Positions 9,113-16,211 of a DNA stretch of 64,000 nucleotides are shown piece by piece (position 1 is the stretch's first letter; each line of letters starts with the position of its first letter). The DNA comes from Pedobacter sp. Hv1 (lineage in GTDB: Bacteria > Bacteroidota > Bacteroidia > Sphingobacteriales > Sphingobacteriaceae): contig NZ_LLWP01000001.1 in the NCBI RefSeq assembly GCF_001412215.1, forward strand, positions 62,001 to 126,000, given 5' to 3'. Made by a program: the position numbers and the translations under genes. Under the pieces are notes generated by a model, which was not told the origin of the DNA, searched no databases, and saw only the letters and a program-made list of their open reading frames with translations.

Positions 9113-10662
9113 GGACAGCTGACTTGTATGTTAGGGTCAGTACTGATGAGCAGGCTGAAAAAGGCTATTCACTGAGAAGCCAAAAAGATGTACTCACCAA
9201 ATATTGTGAACAACACAATATCAAAGTAAGAGAGGTATATGTAGAGGATCATTCCGCCAAAACATTTAACCGCCCGCAATGGAAAAAAATGATGATCCAT
9301 TTGCGAAGGCACAAAGGAAAGATTGATTTATTGCTTTACACCAAATGGGACAGGTTTAGCAGAAATGCTACCGATGCCTATGCGATGATTGCCACTTTAA
9401 AGAAACTTGGAATAGAACCCCAAGCGGTAGAACAACCTTTGGACATGAGTGTGCCTGAAAACAAGATGATCCTTGCGGTATATTTAACCGCACCAGAAAT
9501 CGAAAACGATAGAAGGGGTATGAATACCAAAGCAGGTATCAGGCAGGCAAAAAAGGAAGGCAGGTGGATGGGAAAAGCACCTATTGGCTATATCAACAAG
9601 GTTGCCGAGAATGGCAAACGTTACATTGCATTTAAAGAACCGGATGCTTCCATAATGAAATGGGTATTTGAACGACTCGCAGAAGGAACCTATTCAGCGG
9701 AACAGGTATTAAAAGCAATGCGTGAGAAAGGTATCCAGTGCAGTAAGAACAACTTCTACAATACCATCAAAAACCCTGGATACTGTGGTAAAATAAGACT
9801 TCCTAAATTTGGTGATGAAGATGCCCGACTTGTACAAGCTTTACATGAGCCTTTGATTACAGAGACTTTATTTTATGACGTTCAGGATGTGTTGGATAAT
9901 AGAAGAAAAGTATATGGCACTCCAATTTCAACACCAGAGGATTTACCGCTTAGAGGCTTCTTAAAATGCCCGAAATGCCCAACACGAATGCTAACTGGAA
10001 GTGCATCAAAAGGTAAAAGGAAACATGTAATCTATTATCATTGTACATCTGCCTGTGGCATTCGTTATAATGCAAAGCAGGTAAATGAAGCATTTGTTCA
10101 GGAATTAATGATGTATATCCCTAGAAATGGCTATGATGAATTATTTGTTGACGTAGTAACCGATTGCTACAATAACCAGAATAGATCGGTTAAGGAAGAA
10201 AGAAAGGATTTCATTCAGGAAATTAATACTTTGACCAAGAGAATGGAAAATGGCCGTAATCTCATGCTGAATAATGACATCGAAGCTGTGGACTACAGAG
10301 TGATCAAAGAGGAATGCAATGAGAAAATATCCCGACTTGAAGCCCGATTAAGTGATCTAAACGTGGAAAATTCGACTGTAATTGACATTAAGCCCATTGC
10401 AAAAGAGGCAATTAATAGCTTACGGTTATTGGACGAATTTTATGAAAAAGCCACCGTAGAGGGCAAAAGATACCTAGTAGGGATGTTGTTTCCTGAAAAA
10501 GTGACCTATGATGGGGCTATATATCGAACACCCTACAAGAACTTGGCGATGGAGCTTATCTATCTGAAAAACAAAGAATTACAAGACAAAAAAAAGGGAC
10601 AAAAACTTAATAAAAAGTCTTTGTCCCATAACGGGTGGCTGATGGGGAACTGCAATCATTGA
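9109..10662 (+). CDS. Large serine recombinase (integrase/excisionase of the mobilisable element)
   Basis: 517 aa with the full family order: resolvase catalytic domain (1-145) with the nucleophile Ser in YVRVSTDEQ, a Recombinase domain (about 165-270), a zinc ribbon (CPKCP...CTSACG, about 288-325) and a coiled coil (about 365-415). It catalyses site-specific insertion and excision through a 5'-phosphoserine link. The last codons contain the left attachment repeat of the neighbouring prophage. Without the prophage the frame would run on, antisense through tRNA-His, to a TAG just beyond it. The present C-terminus (GNCNH) is therefore phage-derived. Confidence 0.95.
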   Translation: MRTADLYVRVSTDEQAEKGYSLRSQKDVLTKYCEQHNIKVREVYVEDHSAKTFNRPQWKKMMIHLRRHKGKIDLLLYTKWDRFSRNATDAYAMIATLKKLGIEPQAVEQPLDMSVPENKMILAVYLTAPEIENDRRGMNTKAGIRQAKKEGRWMGKAPIGYINKVAENGKRYIAFKEPDASIMKWVFERLAEGTYSAEQVLKAMREKGIQCSKNNFYNTIKNPGYCGKIRLPKFGDEDARLVQALHEPLITETLFYDVQDVLDNRRKVYGTPISTPEDLPLRGFLKCPKCPTRMLTGSASKGKRKHVIYYHCTSACGIRYNAKQVNEAFVQELMMYIPRNGYDELFVDVVTDCYNNQNRSVKEERKDFIQEINTLTKRMENGRNLMLNNDIEAVDYRVIKEECNEKISRLEARLSDLNVENSTVIDIKPIAKEAINSLRLLDEFYEKATVEGKRYLVGMLFPEKVTYDGAIYRTPYKNLAMELIYLKNKELQDKKKGQKLNKKSLSHNGWLMGNCNH

Positions 10663-10719
10663 AAATTCGGCTTTTAACATAGCCTCATAATCTTTAAACG
10701 CATATTTCTTTTTCGTCAT
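10579..10719 (-). CDS. 46-codon frame crossing attL; 5' piece of the integrase frame in the excised circle
   Basis: ATG at 10719 opens MTKKKYAFKDYEAMLKAEF and runs through the attachment repeat as HQPPV. The integrase frame at the right end passes through its own copy of the repeat in the same phase (HQPPV, then DEKQSLGAAFF) and continues to the integrase Met at 56697. On excision the two would join in frame. As an independent gene in the lysogen it is doubtful. Confidence 0.35.
   Translation of the reverse strand: MTKKKYAFKDYEAMLKAEFSMIAVPHQPPVMGQRLFIKFLSLFFVL
10588..10627 (-). terminator. Minus-strand intrinsic terminator inside the recombinase 3' end
   Basis: GGGACAAA (10596-10603) pairs perfectly with TTTGTCCC (10620-10627), and eight A residues (10588-10595) give a U-run on the minus strand. 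Before prophage insertion it lay just past the 3' end of tRNA-His and would have terminated that transcript, while encoding the Lys-rich recombinase tail on the other strand. Confidence 0.65.
10631..10647 (+). other. attL of the prophage (17-bp core)
   Basis: ACGGGTGGCTGATGGGG, identical to 56777-56793 and diverging on both sides. It matches the end of tRNA-His (acceptor 3' strand and part of the T arm) plus three flanking bases. It lies inside the last codons of the serine recombinase gene. Confidence 0.85.
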
Positions 10720-10727
10720 ATGTTATC

Positions 10728-10736
10728 TTGTGTCCC
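10728..10736 (+). other. Candidate integrase arm site (left)
   Basis: TTGTGTCCC, found again twice next to the right end (56718-56726 and 56729-56737) in the same orientation. A degenerate fourth copy (ATTGTGACTG) follows here at about 10738. Repeats of this size on both sides of the core suit arm-type binding of a tyrosine integrase; inference only. Confidence 0.4.
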
Positions 10737-10752
10737 TATTGTGACTGTATTT

Positions 10753-10992
10753 TTACTTATCAATATCAATGTAAAGCTCGTAAAGTTCTAATTGACGCTT
10801 CTTTATGGAAAGGTCAATTTTCTGGCTTACTTCATCAATACTTTTACCAGATAAGTTTGCTATGATTTCGGTTTGTAAACCGACAATTTCCCCAAGCATT
10901 GCTTCATTTTTAATTAAACTCATGAAAATGCTATTCATGTTGAACTTAAATTTGTGGTTCGCCAAATCTTCTATTTTTTTAATTTTTCCCAT
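10753..10992 (-). CDS. Small prophage protein, last gene of the lysogeny operon
   Basis: 79 aa, mostly helical by appearance (SLIKNEAMLGEIVGLQTEII). No family recognised. The ATG is one base past the stop of the upstream repressor gene, so it is in the same operon. It may modulate the repressor or lysogeny; this is position-based inference. Confidence 0.6.
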   Translation of the reverse strand: MGKIKKIEDLANHKFKFNMNSIFMSLIKNEAMLGEIVGLQTEIIANLSGKSIDEVSQKIDLSIKKRQLELYELYIDIDK

Positions 10993-10993
10993 T

Positions 10994-11356
10994 TTATTTT
11001 GTTCTATTATATAAATCTCTTGTAAGCTTATCTATTTTTCTATTCTGCGCTTCGATCTGCGCTTCCATTGATGAAATGCTCTGTAGTAAAAATCCAAAGT
11101 CGTGAATGAGCTTCTTTTCCTGAACTCCAGCTTTCTTAGATCCTTTGCCGGTAAAGAACCAGGTAAAGCTTAAGTTATATGTTGTGTTCATTTTCTTTAC
11201 CAGATCGACAGAAATTTTAACAGTACCATCCAAATACTTTGTTACCATTGGAGGAGTGATTTCCATTTCTTGGGCAAATTGCATCTTTGGAATATTCAAC
11301 AACTCAATAAAGATACGTAAGCGTTTAGCTTCGTCGGTAATCACGCTCTTATTCAT
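10994..11356 (-). CDS. HTH (XRE-like) prophage repressor B
   Basis: 120 aa from the ATG at 11356. The N-terminal helix-turn-helix reads IPKMQFAQEMEITPPMVTKYL (helix 2 and recognition helix); the C-terminal part is a heptad-like coiled coil (SMEAQIEAQNRKIDKLTRDL) likely for dimerisation. The start is supported by a TAATG overlap with the 34-codon frame upstream. Together with the second HTH gene upstream it forms the minus-strand lysogeny operon facing the early genes. Confidence 0.8.
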   Translation of the reverse strand: MNKSVITDEAKRLRIFIELLNIPKMQFAQEMEITPPMVTKYLDGTVKISVDLVKKMNTTYNLSFTWFFTGKGSKKAGVQEKKLIHDFGFLLQSISSMEAQIEAQNRKIDKLTRDLYNRTK

Positions 11357-11460
11357 TACCAAGCATTTCTTTCTACCCAATCTTCATAACTCTCATCATC
11401 AGGAGGTTTGTTCCACCAATCCTTTAATCTTTTCCAGATTTGTTTTAATAATTGTTTCAT
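11356..11460 (-). CDS. 34-aa Trp-rich peptide between two repressor genes
   Basis: Starts MKQLLKQIWKRLKDWWNKPP and ends DWVERNAW. Its TAA overlaps the ATG of the following repressor (TAATG) and its ATG lies 8 bp after the previous gene, so the operon has no slack around it. The first half is an amphipathic, basic, Trp-rich helix and the rest acidic. No function known; it may be a regulatory peptide or simply keep the ribosomes coupled. Confidence 0.55.
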   Translation of the reverse strand: MKQLLKQIWKRLKDWWNKPPDDESYEDWVERNAW

Positions 11461-11468
11461 ATCAAAAA

Positions 11469-11849
11469 TTATAATACCTTAATACCGTGTTTTAGCGCTA
11501 ATGCATTAATGTCAATCATAAATGCAGCTATATTATCGTAAGCTTCTGGCAAGATACCAAAGTTGAATGTTAATGTTGCCTGTTGATTTGTTGGTATTTT
11601 TTTTGCCACCGACATTTTACTGTCTGATGAGTACTCTTTTCCTATCCGCTTATTGTATTCATTCAGAATATCAAAATTTAATATATCAGAAGCTTTAGTG
11701 ATCTGATTGATAGTTAATTCACTGCTTCCATCAACCACATTATAAAGAGTCTTAACGGAAATTCCTAGCATTTCTGAAAAGTCTTTTTTTGTGGGAGAGC
11801 CTTTTTCCGATAGCAATTCTTGTAAAATATTACCGATAACGTTTTTCAT
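11469..11849 (-). CDS. HTH (XRE-like) prophage repressor A
   Basis: 126 aa. The N-terminal helix-turn-helix reads TKKDFSEMLGISVKTLYNVV. The C-terminal half (TLTFNFGILPEAYDNIAAFM) is unassigned. First gene of the leftward operon, divergent from the early gene at 12020. The 170-bp region between them carries inverted repeats that could be its operators. No LexA-like peptidase domain is visible, so induction would not be by self-cleavage. Confidence 0.8.
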   Translation of the reverse strand: MKNVIGNILQELLSEKGSPTKKDFSEMLGISVKTLYNVVDGSSELTINQITKASDILNFDILNEYNKRIGKEYSSDSKMSVAKKIPTNQQATLTFNFGILPEAYDNIAAFMIDINALALKHGIKVL

Positions 11850-11862
11850 TACACAAATTGAC

Positions 11863-11971
11863 GTAAAATTATAGTGTTCATTACCAATACAATATGAATT
11901 TTATTACCTGTTTTTGTGATTTATTTTACTTATATTGTTTTATTTACAATTATTAGTGTATAATTTTACAC
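11863..11971. promoter_or_regulatory. Divergent prophage control region with paired operator-like repeats
   Basis: TATAATTTTAC is present on the plus strand (11959-11969) and on the minus strand (complement at 11863-11873), i.e. an 11-bp inverted repeat with arms 96 bp apart between the divergent early and lysogeny operons. The right copy sits in a local dyad, GTGTA-N6-TACAC (11956-11971). This is the expected place of the repressor operators and both promoters. Exact promoter elements are not assigned. Confidence 0.5.
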
Positions 11972-12019
11972 AACAAATAACGAACAAATTTAAAACAAGC
12001 ACAATAGCATTTAACTGCC

Positions 12020-12244
12020 ATGTTTACTAAAAAAGATTTACAGAAAATAAGAAAAGCACTACCAAAGAATGGCTACAAGCTTATTTCGGATAGGTTGGGT
12101 ATGAGTGCTGAAGCTATACGTATGACATTACTTTATCCTGAACGCTACAATAAAAAAGTAATTGATGCAGCAGAAGAGGTAATAATAGAATATAAGAATG
12201 ATGTTGCTTTACAAAAAGCAAGAGTAATGGAGGTGGTGAAATGA
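12020..12244 (+). CDS. Small HTH-like early protein (Cro-like position)
   Basis: 74 aa; KNGYKLISDRLGMSAEAIRMTL has the pattern of a helix-turn-helix. First gene of the rightward early operon, opposite the repressors, so possibly a Cro-like switch protein. The stop overlaps the next start (ATGA). Confidence 0.65.
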   Translation: MFTKKDLQKIRKALPKNGYKLISDRLGMSAEAIRMTLLYPERYNKKVIDAAEEVIIEYKNDVALQKARVMEVVK

Positions 12245-12825
12245 AACTTAACCTCGTAGACCATTATAAAGTTACTCCAGCTGTATTGATGGACACTTCA
12301 GTTGAGTTCTTTATTCATGAAGAAAAGCTATACTGCGTAACTGATGGACAGAGATATAGTTTCGAAAATTTCCCTGTGTGGGTAATAGAAACTATGAACT
12401 TAGACATGGAAGCGAACCCTATTGCTATTGAATGTTTGATTGATTGGGGACTGGAGGAAACAGAACCACAGATGAAGCAGTACATTGCTTGTAGGCATGG
12501 TGGTTATGATGACAGACCAGACATTTCAGCTGATGGTCATGTACAGACATCTGAATATGTGTGCTGCGGCAAACGTGGCGAATGCAAATATGAAGGTAGG
12601 CTTTGTACTTCATTTCAATTAAGATTTGGAACACTTACACGTAGTGAGATTGCGGTACTTGTTGAAATAGGGAACTTTCTACTTGACAAGGAAATTGCAG
12701 AAAAATTAAATATCTCTGAGCATACAGTGAGGCACCATAAAGATAGCATCTGTAGAAAAAGCGGGTTAGAACGCAAACCTGCGCTTGTTGGACTTGCTTT
12801 TAAACTAGGTCTTATAACATGCTAA
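12241..12825 (+). CDS. LuxR-type HTH regulator with Cys-rich middle
   Basis: 194 aa. The C-terminal 65 residues are a LuxR/GerE helix-turn-helix (LTRSEIAVLVEIGN, then EIAEKLNISEHTVRHHKDSI). The middle has clustered cysteines (CRHGG, CCGKRGECKYEGRLC), possibly a metal site. No receiver or autoinducer domain. Probably a phage transcription activator for early or late genes. Translationally coupled to both neighbours. Confidence 0.8.
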   Translation: MKLNLVDHYKVTPAVLMDTSVEFFIHEEKLYCVTDGQRYSFENFPVWVIETMNLDMEANPIAIECLIDWGLEETEPQMKQYIACRHGGYDDRPDISADGHVQTSEYVCCGKRGECKYEGRLCTSFQLRFGTLTRSEIAVLVEIGNFLLDKEIAEKLNISEHTVRHHKDSICRKSGLERKPALVGLAFKLGLITC

Positions 12826-13094
12826 GAGTTGCCTACCTATCCCCTACTGGCCACGTAATGCCAAAGAAGAGATCTGAAGAAGAAATCATTCGGGAAATGG
12901 CACTGGAGACTATAGAGATACAAAAGCATACTGACAGGTTGAAAGCAAAACATATGTTTGCTGCGGACCGGACTAAGTTAGAGAAAATGAAATTGGTACT
13001 GGCAGAAGTAAAAGCTGGTAATAGAACAAACTTAGAGTGGCTAAAGCGGGAGTGTGATTTTGAGAGCGGTCATACTTCCGAACAAGCCCTATAA
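12819..13094 (+). CDS. Hypothetical early prophage protein
   Basis: 91 aa with the ATG overlapping the end of the LuxR-type gene; a second ATG at 12858 (MPKKRSEEE) is a credible alternative. Highly charged and probably helical. Not recognised. Confidence 0.55.
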   Translation: MLRVAYLSPTGHVMPKKRSEEEIIREMALETIEIQKHTDRLKAKHMFAADRTKLEKMKLVLAEVKAGNRTNLEWLKRECDFESGHTSEQAL

Positions 13095-13116
13095 AAACAA
13101 CTTAAACCAAAACACC

Positions 13117-13293
13117 ATGAAGTACTACACCAATCCAAAACTACTCGAATACCAAAATGACAATGAGTTTGTTGAAAGACTAATGGACACGAACAGCCCA
13201 GAAAGAAAACAATTTTTTGATGCTGTTAAAGGTCTGGCCATCTGGCTTTCAATAATTTTTGTTTTGTCAATGATCTTATTGTTCGCTGTCTAA
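13117..13293 (+). CDS. Small single-pass membrane protein
   Basis: 58 aa starting MKYYTNPKLLEY, with a C-terminal hydrophobic helix (AIWLSIIFVLSMILLFAV). A longer upstream reading is possible but lacks an ATG. Function unknown; early operon position. Confidence 0.55.
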   Translation: MKYYTNPKLLEYQNDNEFVERLMDTNSPERKQFFDAVKGLAIWLSIIFVLSMILLFAV

Positions 13294-13320
13294 ATTTTCC
13301 AAACATGAAAAATTTGCAAA
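13294..13320 (+). repeat. 27-bp direct repeat, copy 1
   Basis: Exactly repeated at 27306-27332. Here it covers the start codon (13305) and first codons of the next gene. Confidence 0.8.
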
Positions 13321-13694
13321 ACGACGAAAACGAGCAGGACAACATAAGGGCGATCATTAAAATGTTCAGGTCATGCCATCATAAAAGAAGCCTTGCCTGT
13401 AAGACACATAGTCTACTCCATTATCTATATGCTGCATGCGATATAAAGATTACGGAACAGACTTTCAGAAAATATGTTGGAATCATCAGGAACAAGGACC
13501 TAATGTCTCCAGGCTTTATCCTTAGCAATGTACATGAAGGATACTGGTTTACTACCGACAAAAAGGAACTTAACGACTTTATTGACCAGGAGCTGAACAG
13601 GATGGGCAACCAGTTTGCAAATATCGAAAAGCTGCACCAAAGAGTTAGATACGACAAACCAAAACCAGTTAGCGGGCAAAAAACATTTTTCTGA
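13305..13694 (+). CDS. Hypothetical early prophage protein, probable DNA-binding
   Basis: 129 aa. The middle (KITEQTFRKYVGIIRNKDLMSPG) resembles a winged-helix-like stretch seen in phage regulators. The 27-bp repeat spans its start. The stop overlaps the next ATG (TGATG). No family assigned. Confidence 0.6.
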   Translation: MKNLQNDENEQDNIRAIIKMFRSCHHKRSLACKTHSLLHYLYAACDIKITEQTFRKYVGIIRNKDLMSPGFILSNVHEGYWFTTDKKELNDFIDQELNRMGNQFANIEKLHQRVRYDKPKPVSGQKTFF

Positions 13695-13843
13695 TGGAAA
13701 ACACAGTCTATTACGAGGTAAGTCCAGGTGTAAGGATTGGGCTACCAAAAACATTACCCTCTGAAGAGGTTGAAAAAAGGATATGCAGATATCAGGAAAA
13801 CCTTGAACGGAACAAATTAAGAACCTTGAACGGAACAAATTAA
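13694..13843 (+). CDS. 49-aa hypothetical protein with altered 3' end
   Basis: Starts MENTVYYEVSPGVRIGLP; ATG overlaps the stop of the upstream gene. Its 3' end lies in a 23-bp tandem duplication that shifts the frame and supplies the stop. Without the duplication the frame would run into the next gene. Confidence 0.5.
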   Translation: MENTVYYEVSPGVRIGLPKTLPSEEVEKRICRYQENLERNKLRTLNGTN

Positions 13844-13846
13844 GAA
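13801..13846 (+). repeat. 23-bp perfect tandem duplication
   Basis: The unit beginning CCTTGAACGGAACAAATTAA is present at 13801-13823 and again at 13824-13846 with no mismatch, ending the small gene before it. Confidence 0.9.
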
Positions 13847-13877
13847 CCTATAACCCAAAAATAAAAAACTTTAACCC

Positions 13878-14453
13878 ATGCAAGTAGAAAGAATTATTCC
13901 CATAACCGAAAGCGATAGAGGTCTAAGCAACTCCTACACAGGTAGGCTTATTGACTATCTCAATCCTAATATGGACATGTTGAACCTTGACGATATCGCA
14001 ACCAGCTTATCCAATGTGTGCAGGTTTGGTGGCCACATCGCTGAACATTACAGTGTTGCGCAGCACACTCTCCTAGTTTGGTTCCTTGCTCCTGATGAAC
14101 TTAAGCGTACTGCATTGCTTCATGATGCTGCGGAAGCCTATCTTGGTGATGTGATCAAACCAGTTAAGATTTTGTTAGGGGATGCCTATTCAAAACTTGA
14201 ACGTCCTTTTGAAGAATTGATTTTCAAGAAATACAACGTTGACATAGTTTCTTTAAAAGAAATAAAACCATACGACCAACAGGCATTGATCATCGAAAAC
14301 GATTACTTCCGTTATGGCAAACTTGACTTTATTTCAAGGTTCTACGATATCGGCCAGATTCTACCATTCAATACACCTCGCATTCAATTGCTGAACCTGC
14401 TGAAATCCGAGTTCCTACAGGCAGAAATCGATTATAGTTCCTTAAACACATAA
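13878..14453 (+). CDS. HD-domain phosphohydrolase (YfbR-like nucleotidase)
   Basis: 191 aa. Metal ligands of an HD hydrolase are visible: HIAEHYSVAQH, then LLHDAAEAYLGD with the HD pair, and a later Asp. This layout is shared by YfbR-like 5'-nucleotidases and phage nucleotide hydrolases. In the phage it probably adjusts deoxynucleotide pools during replication. It opens the replication part of the early operon. Confidence 0.85.
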   Translation: MQVERIIPITESDRGLSNSYTGRLIDYLNPNMDMLNLDDIATSLSNVCRFGGHIAEHYSVAQHTLLVWFLAPDELKRTALLHDAAEAYLGDVIKPVKILLGDAYSKLERPFEELIFKKYNVDIVSLKEIKPYDQQALIIENDYFRYGKLDFISRFYDIGQILPFNTPRIQLLNLLKSEFLQAEIDYSSLNT

Positions 14454-14457
14454 GAAT

Positions 14458-14832
14458 ATGAATTTAGAATGGCAAGTATGCTCTATTGAGCAAGCAGAAG
14501 AATTACACAGGCTTGGTGTAATTAATCCAAGTGATCTATTTGTTTGGTTTTATAGTGGTAATAAAGAAAACGAAACCAAAACATTGTCCTTAGGTATTAG
14601 ACCACATGGCACTAAAGAGGTATGGTATTCAACTCAAAAGTTATCAGGACTTCACACTATTGCCAGCTACAATGCATTTACCCTATCTGAAATCGCTTTA
14701 ATGTTAGGTTATACATGGGTATCAAATAATGTGAGGGAAGCTGCGGATAGATTGATAATGGAAATCAAAAACGGTACCACTACTGCTAATGAAGTTAATC
14801 TAAAACTTAGAGAAAAGTATAATACAAAATAG
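14458..14832 (+). CDS. Hypothetical prophage protein
   Basis: 124 aa, starting 4 bp after the HD gene. Contains two aromatic-rich stretches (LFVWFYSGNK, EVWYSTQKL) and a helical C-terminus. No family recognised. Confidence 0.7.
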   Translation: MNLEWQVCSIEQAEELHRLGVINPSDLFVWFYSGNKENETKTLSLGIRPHGTKEVWYSTQKLSGLHTIASYNAFTLSEIALMLGYTWVSNNVREAADRLIMEIKNGTTTANEVNLKLREKYNTK

Positions 14833-14871
14833 TCACGATTAAAATATTTATACCCATTAAACCTTAATAAA

Positions 14872-15072
14872 ATGAGTAAAGCACTAACACAACAACGAAT
14901 TGAAGACATTGAACAGAATGTTGCTTCAGAATTGATCGGACGGGATGATCCGGAAGATTGCCGTAGGTCCCTATTCTTCGCGATCAAAGAGCATGAAGAA
15001 ATTGAAAGCGGCCAGTCAAGCTTTAGCGATAAGCTTTTCGACCTGCGTATGAGACACTGCAGATTTTTATAA
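14872..15072 (+). CDS. Small acidic hypothetical protein
   Basis: 66 aa, acidic, probably helical (TQQRIEDIEQNVASELIG). It precedes the sliding-clamp gene by 17 bp. Not recognised. Confidence 0.6.
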   Translation: MSKALTQQRIEDIEQNVASELIGRDDPEDCRRSLFFAIKEHEEIESGQSSFSDKLFDLRMRHCRFL

Positions 15073-15089
15073 CCATCAAAAATAAAATA

Positions 15090-16205
15090 ATGAAACATAA
15101 ATTTACGGTACAAAAATCAATCCTTTTGGATGCCTTGACAATTACGGGTAAAGGGATATCAAATAGCATCCTTCCTATTTTACAAAGCTATCTTTTCAAG
15201 GTAGAAGATGATTATATCTTTATTACTGCTGGGAACATGGAGGTTTTCCTAACTACAAAAGTAGATATATCTGGGAATAAGTTCAGCCGTTCATTTGCCA
15301 TACCAGCAAAACGTTTATTAGATTGGGTAAAGGAGCTACCGGAACAAGGTATTGAATTTAATCTTCAGGATAATTTAGCTGTAATAACTACTGGTAATGC
15401 AAAATGTACAATTCCAATTGAAGATGGCAATAATTTCCCTTTAATCGATATTACAGACCCTACGGTATTGGAAATATCTTCGGAAAGTTTGATGTTGGGG
15501 ATTGATAGATCATTGTTCGCTTGTTCTTTAGATGTTTTAAGGCCATCTTTAACTGGAGTTCTTATTGAATTTGAAAATAGAGAGATTTCCTTTACTGGTT
15601 GCGATACTCATGTACTAGGCACATACAGCCAAATGATTGAAACGAAGCTGGAAGATAGGATGAGTTTTATTATTCCAAACAAAGTAATGACCATCTTAAG
15701 AAGTCTTACTTGTGCAGAGAATTTAAAAATCTGCATAGGTAAAAGAAGCATACAATTCGAGACGGATGAAAAGACTGTCGTTCAATCAATGCTTATTGAT
15801 GATAGTTATCCAGATTGGCGAGGTATTTTACCATTGAAGAATGATAGACACTTCTTTATCCAAAAAGATCTTTTGTATGGCTCAGTAAAACGTGTAAGGC
15901 AGTTTTCAAATTTCGGAACATCACTAATTGATCTTGAAATTGGCGACAACAAGTGTAAGGTTAGCGCAAAGAATGAGATTGGAGAAAATGCTGATGAAGA
16001 TATTTTATTGGACTATCCATACGAACCACTTAAAATTTGTGTGAACGGAAATAAGCTGATTAGCTGTCTTTCAAAGTATGGAACCGAATTGGTCCACTTC
16101 TCAATAAAAGATGGTAAACACGGAATCATTATTAGGGAAGATAATGAAAACTTAACAGATAAATCCAATCTGATGTTGCTAATGCCATTTTACGTACCGG
16201 AATAA
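15090..16205 (+). CDS. DNA polymerase sliding clamp homologue (beta/DnaN-like)
   Basis: 371 aa, the usual length of beta clamps. Typical landmarks: ILPILQSYLFKVEDD near the start, LPAKRLL-like IPAKRLLDWVKELP, FPLIDI, a mid-protein LRPSLTGVLIEF strand pair, and the C-terminal LMLLMPFYV resembling the LIMPM end of DnaN. Beta clamps encircle DNA and tether polymerases. No replicative polymerase is encoded in the prophage, so it would serve the host replicase or the phage UmuC. Three-domain folding is inferred from length. Confidence 0.8.
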   Translation: MKHKFTVQKSILLDALTITGKGISNSILPILQSYLFKVEDDYIFITAGNMEVFLTTKVDISGNKFSRSFAIPAKRLLDWVKELPEQGIEFNLQDNLAVITTGNAKCTIPIEDGNNFPLIDITDPTVLEISSESLMLGIDRSLFACSLDVLRPSLTGVLIEFENREISFTGCDTHVLGTYSQMIETKLEDRMSFIIPNKVMTILRSLTCAENLKICIGKRSIQFETDEKTVVQSMLIDDSYPDWRGILPLKNDRHFFIQKDLLYGSVKRVRQFSNFGTSLIDLEIGDNKCKVSAKNEIGENADEDILLDYPYEPLKICVNGNKLISCLSKYGTELVHFSIKDGKHGIIIREDNENLTDKSNLMLLMPFYVPE

Positions 16206-16211
16206 ATCAAT

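Larger units (their letters stand above)
4613..10630. mobile_element. Integrative mobilisable element (mobilisation genes plus serine recombinase)
   Basis: Coupling protein, relaxase and relaxosome accessory protein are on the minus strand; a large serine recombinase and its small upstream partner are on the plus strand. There are no conjugation (mating-pair) genes, so it would need a helper. The right end abuts the tRNA-His-derived attachment repeat. The left end is not determined; 4490-4612 shows no clear repeat. Boundaries are inferred from gene content only. Confidence 0.65.
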
